Source: Mycobacterium sp. (GTDB taxonomy: Bacteria; Actinomycetota; Actinomycetes; Mycobacteriales; Mycobacteriaceae). Taken from it: DNA of 36,303 bases. Position 1 is the first letter of the stretch, and the number at the start of each line of letters is the position of its first letter. Position numbers and translations under genes: made by a program. Below are positions 8,201-16,451 of this stretch, piece by piece. The DNA lies in contig JAOPWC010000177.1 of assembly GCA_025965895.1 (NCBI GenBank), forward strand, positions 1 to 36,303. Reading direction: 5' to 3'. The notes beneath the pieces were generated by a model. The model saw only the letters and a program-made list of their open reading frames with translations. It was not told the DNA's origin and searched no databases.

Positions 8201-11005
8201 CGGCTCCTCGAAGAAGCGTCGTTCGGGGTGAAGCGGCCACCCTGCCGCGGCGTCGTGCACCTGTGGAGCCTGTTGGCCGCACCGCCGGCGAAGGCGTCGA
8301 CCGACTCGCTGGAGTCGGCGCGGGTCCGGGGCACGTTGAGCGTGCTGCATCTCGTGCAGGCGCTGACAGTGGCCGGCTGGCCGGACACACCGCGCCTGTG
8401 GCTGGTGACGCGGGCGGCACAGGTGGTTGGCGCCGGCGTAGAGCCCGTGTCAATCGCTCAGGCGCCGCTGTGGGGGATGGGCCGCAGCATCGACCACGAG
8501 CACCCGGAGCTGCGCTGTTCGCGGGTCGACCTGTCGGCGGGCGGAGGTCGCGAAGAGCTTCGGGCTCTGCTTCACGAGTTGTGGACGGATGGCCCCGAGG
8601 CCGACGTGGCGCTGCGCGGCAGCCTGCGCTACGTCGCGCGGCTGGTCCGCCACGACGACGCCGGTGACCGGCACCCAGCGCGCCCGCCCGCACCGGCTCA
8701 GCGGCCCGCGCCCGACACGGACGTGGCGTTCCGGATGGAGTATCCGGTACCGGGTGTGCTGGACGACATCCGAGCCCGGGCGGTCGCTCGCCGGCTGCCC
8801 GGGTCGGGCGAGGTCGAGATCCGTGTTCACGCCGCCGGTCTCAACTTCATCGACGTGATGCGTGCCCTCGGCCTGTACCCGGGTCAGGTCGACGGGCCGG
8901 TGCGGGTGGGGACCGAATGCGCCGGCACGGTCACCGCAGTCGGTGATGGCGTGGACGGCTTACGGGTGGGGGACGCTGTCATCGCGTTGGCGATGGACGG
9001 CGTCGGCTCGTTCGTCACGACCCGCGCGTGCCTCGTGGCCGCCAAGCCGGCGCAGCTGAGCTTCGAGGCGGCGGCCTCGATACCCATCGCGTTCCTCACG
9101 GCCTACTACGGCCTCCATGAACAGGGACGGCTGTGCCGCGGCGAACGCGTCCTCATCCATTCGGCGGCCGGCGGGGTCGGTCTTGCTGCGGTCCAGCTTG
9201 CGCGCTGGCTCGGCGCGACGGTGTATGCCACCGCCGGCACCCCGGAGAAGCGCGACCACCTGCGCGCACTCGGCGTCGAGCACGTCTTCGACTCACGGTC
9301 GCTCGCGTTCGCCGACGAAGTGCTGAGCGCCACCGGGGGCGAAGGCGTGGACGTGGTGCTCAACTCGTTGACGGGCGAGGCGATCGCCAAGGGTCTGACG
9401 GCCCTGAGGCCGTATGGCCGCTTCGTGGAGATCGGGAAGCGCGACATCTACGGGCATGGCCGGCTACGCCTGTGGCAGCTGCGGCAAAACGCGTCGTACA
9501 TGGTCATCGATCTGGCGCAGCTGATCATAGATCGCCCGGATTACGTCGGTGCCCTCTTACGCCGGATCGTGGCGTGCGTCGAAGAGGGCGCATTGTCGCC
9601 CCCGCCCGTACGTGCGTTCCCCGTTGCCGAGACCGCCGCGGCCGTTCGGTGCCTGGCACAGGGCAAACAAATCGGCAAGGTCGTCGTGTCGGTGGACGAG
9701 CGGGTGCCAGCAGCTGTCCAAAGCACCGAGCTCCCGGTCGGGTTCGACGCCGAGGCCACGTATCTCATCACCGGCGGGCTCGGCGGGCTTGGCCGTGCCG
9801 TCGCCACGTGGATGGTCGAGCAGGGCGCCCGGCATCTGGTGCTCCTGGGGCGTGGCCCCGCCTCGAAGTCGGCGCAGGTGACGCTCGACGCATTGCGAGC
9901 GACTGGCACTGAGCTGACCGTCGCGCGCGGGGATGTCACCCGGGCAGACCAGGTCGCGGCGGTCCTCGAGTCGGTCCGCGCGTCCATGCCGCCGCTGCGT
10001 GGGGTCGTGCACGCGGCCGGGATCCTCGACGATGGCATCCTTGCGCGCCTCGATGAGCGACGCCTACGGGACGTCATGGCGCCCAAGGTCGAGGGCGCCT
10101 GGAATTTGCACGCGCTGACCCGAGACGCGGCACTGGATTTCTTCGTGCTCTTCTCGTCGGCCGCGTCGGTGCTGGGCTCGCCGGGTCAGGCGCACTACGC
10201 GGCGGCGAACGCGTTCCTCGACGCCTTGGCGTGGCATCGGCGCGCAGAGGGCCGACCGGCGCTGAGCATCAACTGGGGACCGTGGGCCGAGGTTGGTCTC
10301 GCCACCCGGCCCGAGCAACTGCGTCACCTCATCGAGCACGGCATCGAGCCCATCCCGGCGGCCGACGGTGTCCGGGCGCTGTCGCATCTGCTCCACGTCT
10401 CCGCCACGCAGGTCGCCGTGCTCTGCGTCGACTGGGCGCAGTGGCGCGCCGGACTACGCCCGGGTGTGAACCCGCCCCTACTTGCGGACCTCCGTCCGGA
10501 ACCGCGGGGCGCTCAGCAGGCGACAGGCTGCCTCAACGACGCACTGCGCAGCGCGGGCCCCGCGGAGCGTCGTCGGCTGCTCGAGTCCTACCTGCGCGAT
10601 CAGGCTGCCGGCAAACTCAGTCTGGCACCGTCGCGGCTGGACATCGAGCTGCCGCTCAACCAGCTCGGCGTCGACTCGCTGATCGCGACGGAGCTGCGTA
10701 CCCAGATTGAGCGAGACCTGGGCATCGTCGTGCCGGTCGTCGAGCTGCTGGATGGACCAAGCATCAGGAAGCTCGCCGGCCGACTTGGCGACCACCTTTC
10801 CGGCGTAGGTCCGGCCGGCCCCGATCCAATCGTGGCAGCCGACACGCGCGCGACGCAGCCTAACGCGGCGCCGGCGCAGGCGGCCGCTGTCGCTTCGTCA
10901 CGTTGGATCGACCTGCTCAACCAGGTGCCGGAGGTTTCCGACGACGCCGTCGACGATCTGCTTCGCGAGGTCCTGGCCACTCGAGAGGGTGAAGGCGATG
11001 TATAG
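2282..11005 (+). CDS. FAAL-loaded type I PKS (FAAL-ACP-KS-AT-DH-ER-KR-ACP)
   Basis: This 2907-residue protein makes acyl-adenylates, loads them onto its own ACP and extends them. The fatty acyl-AMP ligase spans about 1-590 (QYTSGSTSSPKG near 175, C-terminal Lys556). ACP1 carries Ser638 in GLDS. KS starts near 701 with Cys871 in DTACSSS and keeps both His motifs (EAHGSGT, KTNIGH). AT spans about 1230-1550 with Ser1321 in GHSLGE. Its selectivity loop reads VASH, neither HAFH (malonyl) nor YASH (methylmalonyl), so the extender is ambiguous. DH has His1626 in HxxxGxxxxP and a downstream LDACFQ. ER (about 2157-2465) has HSAAGGVG. KR has TGGLGGLG, LDD (B-type) and Tyr2639. ACP2 has Ser2799, followed by an acidic tail that could dock to the NRPS. 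All reducing domains look intact, so a saturated extension is predicted. CAGGTGA lies six bases before the ATG. The stop overlaps the NRPS start. Confidence 0.97.
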   Translation: MLEDVSTAPTLLDIVQQRAERYRDKVAFDYCRYSPGGEEHDRLTYHELDIKARAIASTLQRQGATGERVLVLCPSGLDFVAGFFGCIYAGAVAVPVHPPVRSRVIGRVASILRDARAGFVLASAGSQAELKAVVDGLADGSSLQWCAADAVIPATAEEWVAPDIDASATALVQYTSGSTSSPKGVVVTHGNLLHNLEAIHRACGDHDTGGFWLPLHHDMGLIGGVLGALYLGCTSFLMPPEAFIERPMRWLEALSRHGATITAAPNFAYELCVERSSADERAALDLSNLSTALCGAEPVHAATVQRFANAFAPAGFRPETFHPVYGLAEATLLVSGGSNSAVPVVRHVDGVALREHRVVQIAPEQPAATPFVGCGQVQHGQEIVIVDPAARRPSRAGEVGEIWLAGGSVARGYWGRPAETEDTFSAFLSDTGRGPFLRTGDLGFVLDGELFVTGRLKDLVIVRGRNHYPNDIEATVQDSHPALLPGRGAAFSVTPRSSDAEQLVVVQEVDRQRIGEVDVAEVIDAIRTAVTEHHEIQAHAVVLMEPLRIPTTSSGKIQRSRCRQRFLNGELEVFAEWRAPPPRDPHPAALPDEAAPRRAGRGAGEIAAWFVAQLSRELDILPTEIDTSRPFAYYGLDSVRAIRLTVALESWLGRKLSPTLAYEYPTIDLLSQYLAGEATAESRAAAPAATNGGALTGRADEPIAIIGIGCRFPGADGPAAFWQLLSDGVDAITEIPPDRWDADAFYDPDVSMAGTAITRWGGFLDQVDQFDPEFFGISPRESARMDPQQRLLLEVAWEALEDAGQVPERLAGSHTGVFIGVSTNDYGYLQFGQPALVDAYTGTGNALSIAANRLSYVYDFRGPSMAIDTACSSSLVAIHLACRSLRDGECALALAGGVNIMLSPAISVNFSKAGVMAPDGRCKTFDARADGYVRGEGAGIVVLKPLSRALADADPIYAVIRGSATNQDGRTNGLMAPSRQSQEAVLAEAYRRADLSPGVVQYVEAHGSGTFLGDTIEAEALGTILAEGRAPGGRCLVGSVKTNIGHLEAAAGAAGLIKVALALRHRAIPPTLNFAEPNPHIPFDSLPLRVAQTLTPWPENGGRAVAGVSSFGFGGANAHVVMTEAPQVRARRPGDEMAEGRAELLPLSARSPEALAATAGRYQLSLAAGVPLADLCHTAGARRGHHDHRLAVVGDSAEELSESLAAYREGLPRPGLSAGRCRPGQRPGVVFVFSGQGSQWCGMGQRLHAEEPVFRDALATCDRAMRPHLDGSVVAELLADHTDSRLGDIGVLQPAIFAVQVALAALWRSWGVEPEAVLGHSLGEVAAAHVVGALSLEDAAQVICGRARLLRGARRRGAMVAAELSLAEAQDLIAGQQSRVAVAASNSHRSTVLSGDPAVLTDLVTVLQQRGRFCQWVKVDVASHSPQMDALRADLKDALAGVRPAPSTVPMYSTVTGDLLAGSALDDAYWVENLCSPVRFSAASRRLLDLGHDTFLEVSPHPILLSALREDAEDIGRACTLLPSMRRDDGGRATLLASLGTLYTRGQPVAWEQLHPWGGRSVAAPTYPWQRHRFWLDAIAGSDAATRRATPGQLPWRGPLRSSVHPQTVLCEIEISTQLMPVLTEHRVHGSAVLPAATLLKLVLAAAAEVFGAATRLLRDVVFDRSLALADAQPRTLQFVLRGDQPGPVLCECYGLDPGTSESRPWSLLASGTVDMGEPDAADEAWHFPEVIRGRCADAIPGPSFYRLLAEHGLQYGPAFQAVDEIWRRDGEAIARLTPPAAGSSVGADDVDGQVLDACFQVLAATLPAPAGTGRARDTYLPVGVAELRSHGTSLGGVWCHALLRPGTDPEPDTVEGDVFLLREDGQVAVAARGLRLQRVPGQTPAKEDLRDRIYELRWQPARLGPPDHDAASRPVEAGSWLIFSDGSAISDALRHHLERHSQTCVLVEPGVDFERLGPGGYRLDPAQPQHFRRLLEEASFGVKRPPCRGVVHLWSLLAAPPAKASTDSLESARVRGTLSVLHLVQALTVAGWPDTPRLWLVTRAAQVVGAGVEPVSIAQAPLWGMGRSIDHEHPELRCSRVDLSAGGGREELRALLHELWTDGPEADVALRGSLRYVARLVRHDDAGDRHPARPPAPAQRPAPDTDVAFRMEYPVPGVLDDIRARAVARRLPGSGEVEIRVHAAGLNFIDVMRALGLYPGQVDGPVRVGTECAGTVTAVGDGVDGLRVGDAVIALAMDGVGSFVTTRACLVAAKPAQLSFEAAASIPIAFLTAYYGLHEQGRLCRGERVLIHSAAGGVGLAAVQLARWLGATVYATAGTPEKRDHLRALGVEHVFDSRSLAFADEVLSATGGEGVDVVLNSLTGEAIAKGLTALRPYGRFVEIGKRDIYGHGRLRLWQLRQNASYMVIDLAQLIIDRPDYVGALLRRIVACVEEGALSPPPVRAFPVAETAAAVRCLAQGKQIGKVVVSVDERVPAAVQSTELPVGFDAEATYLITGGLGGLGRAVATWMVEQGARHLVLLGRGPASKSAQVTLDALRATGTELTVARGDVTRADQVAAVLESVRASMPPLRGVVHAAGILDDGILARLDERRLRDVMAPKVEGAWNLHALTRDAALDFFVLFSSAASVLGSPGQAHYAAANAFLDALAWHRRAEGRPALSINWGPWAEVGLATRPEQLRHLIEHGIEPIPAADGVRALSHLLHVSATQVAVLCVDWAQWRAGLRPGVNPPLLADLRPEPRGAQQATGCLNDALRSAGPAERRRLLESYLRDQAAGKLSLAPSRLDIELPLNQLGVDSLIATELRTQIERDLGIVVPVVELLDGPSIRKLAGRLGDHLSGVGPAGPDPIVAADTRATQPNAAPAQAAAVASSRWIDLLNQVPEVSDDAVDDLLREVLATREGEGDV

Positions 11006-14000
11006 CTCTATCAACATCTCCGGTCTGTCCGCCGAGGAGAAACGCGCGCTGCTCTCGCGCCTGCTCATGGAGCAGGCGGAGGTTTCGGCGGCGGTGCATC
11101 CGTTCTCGTACGGACAACGGTCCCTGTGGTTCCTACATAAACTCGCACCGGCCAGCCCCGCCTACACCATCACCTATGCGGGGCGGATCAGCGGCGACCT
11201 GGATGTGCCGGCGCTGGAACGCGCCGCCGAGGCGCTTGTCGAACGGCACGCGATACTACGCACCACGTACGCCACACGCGACGGCCGGCCGGTTCAACTT
11301 GTCCATCCACAGTGGCCGCTGCGCATCGCCCGCCACGACATAGGCCCCGACGAGCTTCTGCTCGACGAATGGCTACGTCGGGAATCTAATCGCCCGTTCG
11401 ACCTGCAAACCGGCCCTGTGCTCCGGATGACTTTGCTACGGCGCACACCCCACGAGCATGTCCTGCTGTTGGCGGTGCATCACATCGCCGTCGACTTCTG
11501 GTCTATTGACGTCATTCTCGACGAACTCCGCCTGCTTTACGCCGCAGAACACGGTTTAGACCCGCCCCCGCCCTGCCCCGAGCGCTACGTCGACTACGTG
11601 GACTGGCAGACCCAAATGCTCGCCGGTGTCGAGGGGGAACGCCTCTGGCGTTACTGGCGGCGGCAGTTAGCCGGCGACATCCCCGACCTGCGGTTGCCCC
11701 TCGACCGGCCACGAGGGGCGGCTCAGACCTACCGCGGCGCCGTGCATCGCTTCACGCTCGACGGTCGGCTGGCTACCGGGGTCAAGGAGGTGGGCCGGCG
11801 CGCCGGCGCGACGCCGTACATGACGCTCCTCGCGGCGTACGCCACGTTGCTGCACCGGTACAGCGGCCAGGACGACCTCCTCATCGGCTCACCATTCGGG
11901 TGCCGTGATCGGCCGGGGCTGGAAAGTCTGGTTGGCTACGTTGCCAACCCGGTGGTTCTCCGCGCCGACCTGCACGGCGACCCGACGTTCACGTCGTTGC
12001 TGGGCCGCGTCAAGGCGACGGTTCTGGGTGCACTCGCGCACCAGGACTACCCCTTCACGCTGCTCGTCGAGCGGCTCCGGCCGGCCCGTGACCTGAGCCA
12101 GACACCGCTCTTCCAGGTCTCGTTCGCCTGGGAACAGCCGCGCCGCTTCCAGGACGGCCCGGGCGGTACGGGCGCGGCCGCAGACCGGGCGGCCCTCGAC
12201 CTGAAGACCATCCACATCGGCCAGGGCGGTGCGCCCCTTGACTTAATGATGCAGGTGGCCGATACGGGCGGTGAGTTCACCTGCGCGCTGCAGTACAACA
12301 CGGACCTCTTCGATGACGCCACGATCGAGCGGATGGCGGGGCACTTCGCGACGGTGCTCGGCGGCATCGTCGCCGATCCCGACAGACGCTTGTCGGAGCT
12401 GGCGCTCCTCACCGAAACGGAGCGCCGTGAACAGGCGGCATGGAACGAGACCCAGGTCCGTTACGACGCCCCCGAATGCCTGCATGAGATGGTGGCGGCA
12501 ACGGCCAAACACAGCCCGGACGCGATCGCCGTATGGTGTGACAACCGTGAGATGACCTACGCGGAGCTCGACCGGCGGGCGGACGCGCTGGCATATCGGC
12601 TGCAGCGCCTCGGTGTGGGACCGGACAGCATCGTTGCTGTCCTCCTCGACCGTTCAGAAGACCTAGTCGTAGCCTTCCTCGGCGTGCTCAAGGCGGGTGG
12701 GGCCGTCATGCCGCTAGACCCGGCGCAACCCACAAACCGCATTGCCGCCATGATGACCGACGCGCCGGGTGTGCCCGTCTGCGTCACGCACCAGCGACAT
12801 CTGGAACGCGTGCGGGGGTTCACCGGTCACCGGCTGTGCCTCGACGTGCAGTCGACAGCGGCGGCAGCGGACGGCGTCGCCGCCGTCGCCGGTACGGCGC
12901 CGGCCAGCCCCGCCTATGTCATCCACACCTCCGGCTCCACCGGGGTGCCGAAGGGTGCGATCAACACCCACGCCGGAATCCGCAACTACCTGCTGTGGAT
13001 GCAGGCAACCTACCAGCTGACCGGCGACGACCGGGTGCTTCACCATACGCCGGTGACCTTCGACGCCTCGGTGGCGGAGATCTTCTTGCCGTTGATCGCC
13101 GGCGCGCGGCTTGTCATCGCGCAACCTGAGGGCCACAAGGACGCCGCGTACCTTGTTCGGACCATCGTCGAGCAGTCCATCACGCAGGTGGTGCATTTCG
13201 TGCCGTCGATTTTGCGCTCTTTCCTTGCCGAACCGGCGGTGACGGACTGCGTCGGGCTGCGCCGGGTGTCGTGCGGCGGCGAGGTGCTGCCGGACGAGCT
13301 GGCGCGGCTCTTCCTCGCCACGCTGGATGCCGACCTGTTTAACGAGTACGGCCCCGCCGAGGCCGCGATCACCGCCACCTACTTCCGTTGCACGCGCGGT
13401 GCCTCCTGCCCCCCGGTCCCGATCGGGCGACCGATAGCCAACATGCGCGTTCATCTGTTGGACGCCTATCTGCAGCCAGTGCCGGTGGGTGTGCCGGGCG
13501 AGCTGTTCATCGGCGGGGTCGGCGTGGGCGGCGGCTACCTCAACCAACCCGACGCGACGGCGGCCAGATTCATCGCTGACCCATTCGCCGACGATTCCGG
13601 CCAGCTGCTCTACCGCACCGGCGACCTGGCGCGGTACCTGCCCGACGGCAACATCGAGTTCCTGGGACGTCTCGACGACCAGGTGGAGATCCGCGGCGTC
13701 CGGATCGAGCCGCGCGAAGTCGAGGCTGCACTGGAGAACCACCCCGGGGTTCGGGAGAGCGCGGTGGTCGCCGGGAACGACGGCCGTGGGAACACCCGGC
13801 TGGTCGCCCACGTCGTGGGGGCGGGCGAGCCCGCGCCGACCACTGCTGAGCTGCGCCGCTTCCTCCTCGAGTGGCTTCCCGCAGCTATGGTGCCGGCCGT
13901 CTTCTGTGTGACCGATGCACTGCCCCGCACGTCGAGCGGAAAGGTAGATCGCCGCGCTTTAGCGGCGGCGGACGAAGCATCGCCGGTGCAGGAGCCGACG

Positions 14001-16364
14001 TTCGTCGCTCCTCGTACGCGCGCCGAGAAGATCCTCGCCGGGATCTGGCGTGAGGTGCTCGGTCTCGAACGGGTAGGCGTTCTGGACGACTTTTTCGCAC
14101 TCGGTGGCTGCTCGACCCATAGCCTGGAGGTCGCGGTGCGAGCGAACGCGGCCGGCCTCCCGCTGCGACCAGAGTCGGTGTTCTTATTCGGCACGGTCGC
14201 CGAGCTGGCCGCCGAATACGGCCAGGCCGGGAAGGACGCCCCCGACCTCGGGGACACTGCGAAACACGTGAACGGCAGTCAGGTCATCAGCCCGGGGACA
14301 GCGGAGGACTACCTCGCCGCACTAGGTCCTGCGGTACCGCCGCACGCGACCAGCCGGCAGACGCGAAACACGGTGATCGAAAGCATCGGCACGTACCTGC
14401 CGGCCGGGGTGATGTCGACCGAGACCATCCTCGCGGGATGCGTGAACGATATCGGCATACCGTTGGAACGCCTGACCGGTATCAAGCGCAGACGGGTGGC
14501 CGGGCACGGCGAGTTCTCGATAGACCTCGCCCGGCATGCGGTGGCTGACTGCCTGGCCCGGTCGAGCTACGGGCCAGAGGAGATTGATCTGGTCATCTCC
14601 TGCAATATCTCCCGATACGACGGATCCGGGCACAAATTCACGTTCGAGCCCAGCACCGCCACACGGTTGCGGGATCGATGCGGCCTTGCAAACGCGCTTG
14701 CCTTCGACCTCACCAATGCATGCGCCGGTATGTTCACCGGCATTACCGTGGCCGACGCGTTCCTCCAGACTGGACTAGTCCAGCGCGCCATGGTGGTCAG
14801 CGGCGAATACATCACCCACCTCACCGAGACCGCGCAGAAGGAAATCCAGGGGCCGATGGATGCGCGACTCGCTTGCCTGACCCTGGGTGACGCCGGCGCC
14901 GCGGTGATTCTGGAGCGCGGTCCCAACAGCCGCGTCGGCTTTCACGCCATCGACATGGCCACGCTCAGCCGGTACAGCACCCTATGCGTGGCCAAGGCGA
15001 CCGACGGGCCGCACGGCGGCGCCATCATGCTCTGCGACTCCATCGCCGCGACCGCGGCCGCGGTCAAGCGTTCAGTGCCATACGTCGCCGCCGTGATGAA
15101 GCGGCACGGGTGGCGGCCCGAGCACTGCGATCACATAGTCATGCACCAGACCTCGGAAGCATCTCTTAACGACGCGGTCTTCGCGGTAAACCGGATGTTC
15201 GGACACACCGTCGCTCACCCGGGCAACATCATTTCCAACCTGGCGGAGCGGGGGAACACCGCCAGCACGACTCACTTCGTGGCCCTCAGCGATCACATCC
15301 GGGGGAACCGGATCAAATCCGGAGACAACGTGGTGTTCGGCATCAGCGGTTCCGGACAGACGGTCGGCGCCGCGCTGTACACCTTCGACGACCTGCCCGA
15401 CCGGCTGCGCCGGGCGCCCGCTGATCACCGCGGTGGCAGCCTGTCGACCCGCCGACGCCAGACGGAGCCATCAGCGACGCCGCGCGTGCGGATCGAAGGG
15501 GTCGCCACCGCCGCTGCCGGGCAGTCCGCGCCTCGGCGTGCGGTCGACCTCGCGGTGCAGGCCGCGACGGGGTGTCTTAACCACAGTGGTCTCGATCGGG
15601 CGGCGCTCGGCCTGATCATCCACGCCGGGGTGTACCGGGATGATTTCATCTGCGAACCGGCCATCGCCGCGCTCGTCGCCGGCGAACTCGGGGTGAATGA
15701 CGACGTGGAATCCCCGGACGGTCCCAAGACTCTCGCCTTCGACGTGCTCAATGGCGCGGTCGGATTTCTCAACGCGTGCCAGGTCGGCGTCCAGATGATC
15801 GGCGCGGGAAAGGCCGAGCACGCGATGGTCGTGGCTTCCGAAGTGGAAAACAACACCCCGGAAAGCGGCCATTCTTTGTATGGCATCAGCGAGACGGGGT
15901 CGGCTGTGATTCTGGGTAGCAGCGGCGGCACCGCGGGCTTCGGCCGGTTCGTCTTCCACCACCATCCTGAGTACGGCGGGGCACTGTCAACGTACTTCCA
16001 GCACCGAGATGGACGAAGCTGGTTGCAGATCGACCGAGATCCGAAGCTGCCAGCCCACTACCTGGACACCATCCCCTCTGCCGTCGACGAACTATTGAAG
16101 CTGGAGGGATTGGACCGCTCCCAGATCGCTGTGGTGTTCCCGCCATACCTGTCCCTCGCCGACCGCGCCGAACTGGCCGCGCGCATCGGCATCCCGAGAT
16201 CGCGATTCGTCGATGTCGCCGCCGACGCCGACCTTTTCTCCTCTTCCGTGCCGTATGCGCTGGAGCACGCCTGGCGGCACAAGCTGGTGAGTTCGGGCGA
16301 CATCGGGTTGATCGTGAGCGTCGGCTCAGGCGTCGAGGTCGGCTGCGCCACCTACCGCTTCTGA
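10998..16364 (+). CDS. NRPS (C-A-PCP) fused to an active and a degenerate KASIII domain
   Basis: This protein of 1788 residues starts at the ATG at 10998, with GAGGG eight bases upstream; the GTG at 10989 sits directly on that site. ATGTATAG overlaps the PKS stop. The condensation domain has HHIAVDF at 161-167 (Phe replaces the usual Gly after Asp). The adenylation domain has HTSGSTGVPKG near 643 and Lys982. Specificity residues read by eye against GrsA are D-A-A-H-S-G-E-I-T; I cannot assign an amino acid from them. The carrier domain has Ser1039 in LGGCS. From about 1124 a KASIII (FabH-like) domain carries C1242 (NACAG), H1383 (MHQTS) and N1420 (ERGNT). From about 1495 a second KASIII-fold domain has A1587, P1716 and D1745 at these positions, so it should be inactive. 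No thioesterase or reductase follows. Likely role: add one amino acid to the PKS-made acyl chain, then use the KASIII pair for a final C-C, ester or amide bond and release. Confidence 0.96.
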   Translation: MYSSINISGLSAEEKRALLSRLLMEQAEVSAAVHPFSYGQRSLWFLHKLAPASPAYTITYAGRISGDLDVPALERAAEALVERHAILRTTYATRDGRPVQLVHPQWPLRIARHDIGPDELLLDEWLRRESNRPFDLQTGPVLRMTLLRRTPHEHVLLLAVHHIAVDFWSIDVILDELRLLYAAEHGLDPPPPCPERYVDYVDWQTQMLAGVEGERLWRYWRRQLAGDIPDLRLPLDRPRGAAQTYRGAVHRFTLDGRLATGVKEVGRRAGATPYMTLLAAYATLLHRYSGQDDLLIGSPFGCRDRPGLESLVGYVANPVVLRADLHGDPTFTSLLGRVKATVLGALAHQDYPFTLLVERLRPARDLSQTPLFQVSFAWEQPRRFQDGPGGTGAAADRAALDLKTIHIGQGGAPLDLMMQVADTGGEFTCALQYNTDLFDDATIERMAGHFATVLGGIVADPDRRLSELALLTETERREQAAWNETQVRYDAPECLHEMVAATAKHSPDAIAVWCDNREMTYAELDRRADALAYRLQRLGVGPDSIVAVLLDRSEDLVVAFLGVLKAGGAVMPLDPAQPTNRIAAMMTDAPGVPVCVTHQRHLERVRGFTGHRLCLDVQSTAAAADGVAAVAGTAPASPAYVIHTSGSTGVPKGAINTHAGIRNYLLWMQATYQLTGDDRVLHHTPVTFDASVAEIFLPLIAGARLVIAQPEGHKDAAYLVRTIVEQSITQVVHFVPSILRSFLAEPAVTDCVGLRRVSCGGEVLPDELARLFLATLDADLFNEYGPAEAAITATYFRCTRGASCPPVPIGRPIANMRVHLLDAYLQPVPVGVPGELFIGGVGVGGGYLNQPDATAARFIADPFADDSGQLLYRTGDLARYLPDGNIEFLGRLDDQVEIRGVRIEPREVEAALENHPGVRESAVVAGNDGRGNTRLVAHVVGAGEPAPTTAELRRFLLEWLPAAMVPAVFCVTDALPRTSSGKVDRRALAAADEASPVQEPTFVAPRTRAEKILAGIWREVLGLERVGVLDDFFALGGCSTHSLEVAVRANAAGLPLRPESVFLFGTVAELAAEYGQAGKDAPDLGDTAKHVNGSQVISPGTAEDYLAALGPAVPPHATSRQTRNTVIESIGTYLPAGVMSTETILAGCVNDIGIPLERLTGIKRRRVAGHGEFSIDLARHAVADCLARSSYGPEEIDLVISCNISRYDGSGHKFTFEPSTATRLRDRCGLANALAFDLTNACAGMFTGITVADAFLQTGLVQRAMVVSGEYITHLTETAQKEIQGPMDARLACLTLGDAGAAVILERGPNSRVGFHAIDMATLSRYSTLCVAKATDGPHGGAIMLCDSIAATAAAVKRSVPYVAAVMKRHGWRPEHCDHIVMHQTSEASLNDAVFAVNRMFGHTVAHPGNIISNLAERGNTASTTHFVALSDHIRGNRIKSGDNVVFGISGSGQTVGAALYTFDDLPDRLRRAPADHRGGSLSTRRRQTEPSATPRVRIEGVATAAAGQSAPRRAVDLAVQAATGCLNHSGLDRAALGLIIHAGVYRDDFICEPAIAALVAGELGVNDDVESPDGPKTLAFDVLNGAVGFLNACQVGVQMIGAGKAEHAMVVASEVENNTPESGHSLYGISETGSAVILGSSGGTAGFGRFVFHHHPEYGGALSTYFQHRDGRSWLQIDRDPKLPAHYLDTIPSAVDELLKLEGLDRSQIAVVFPPYLSLADRAELAARIGIPRSRFVDVAADADLFSSSVPYALEHAWRHKLVSSGDIGLIVSVGSGVEVGCATYRF

Positions 16365-16451
16365 TACCCATGCTTGCGTTGGTCACCGAGAGGAACTGGG
16401 TTCATCGGTAGGTGCTGGACGGCCGGTACCCAAATCCCGCGCCTCACAACG
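16365..16451. other. Convergent intergenic gap between NRPS and ABC permease
   Basis: Only 87 bases separate the ends of two converging genes. A bidirectional terminator would be expected. I see only a weak ACCGA...TCGGT pairing and no strong hairpin or T-run. Confidence 0.3.
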
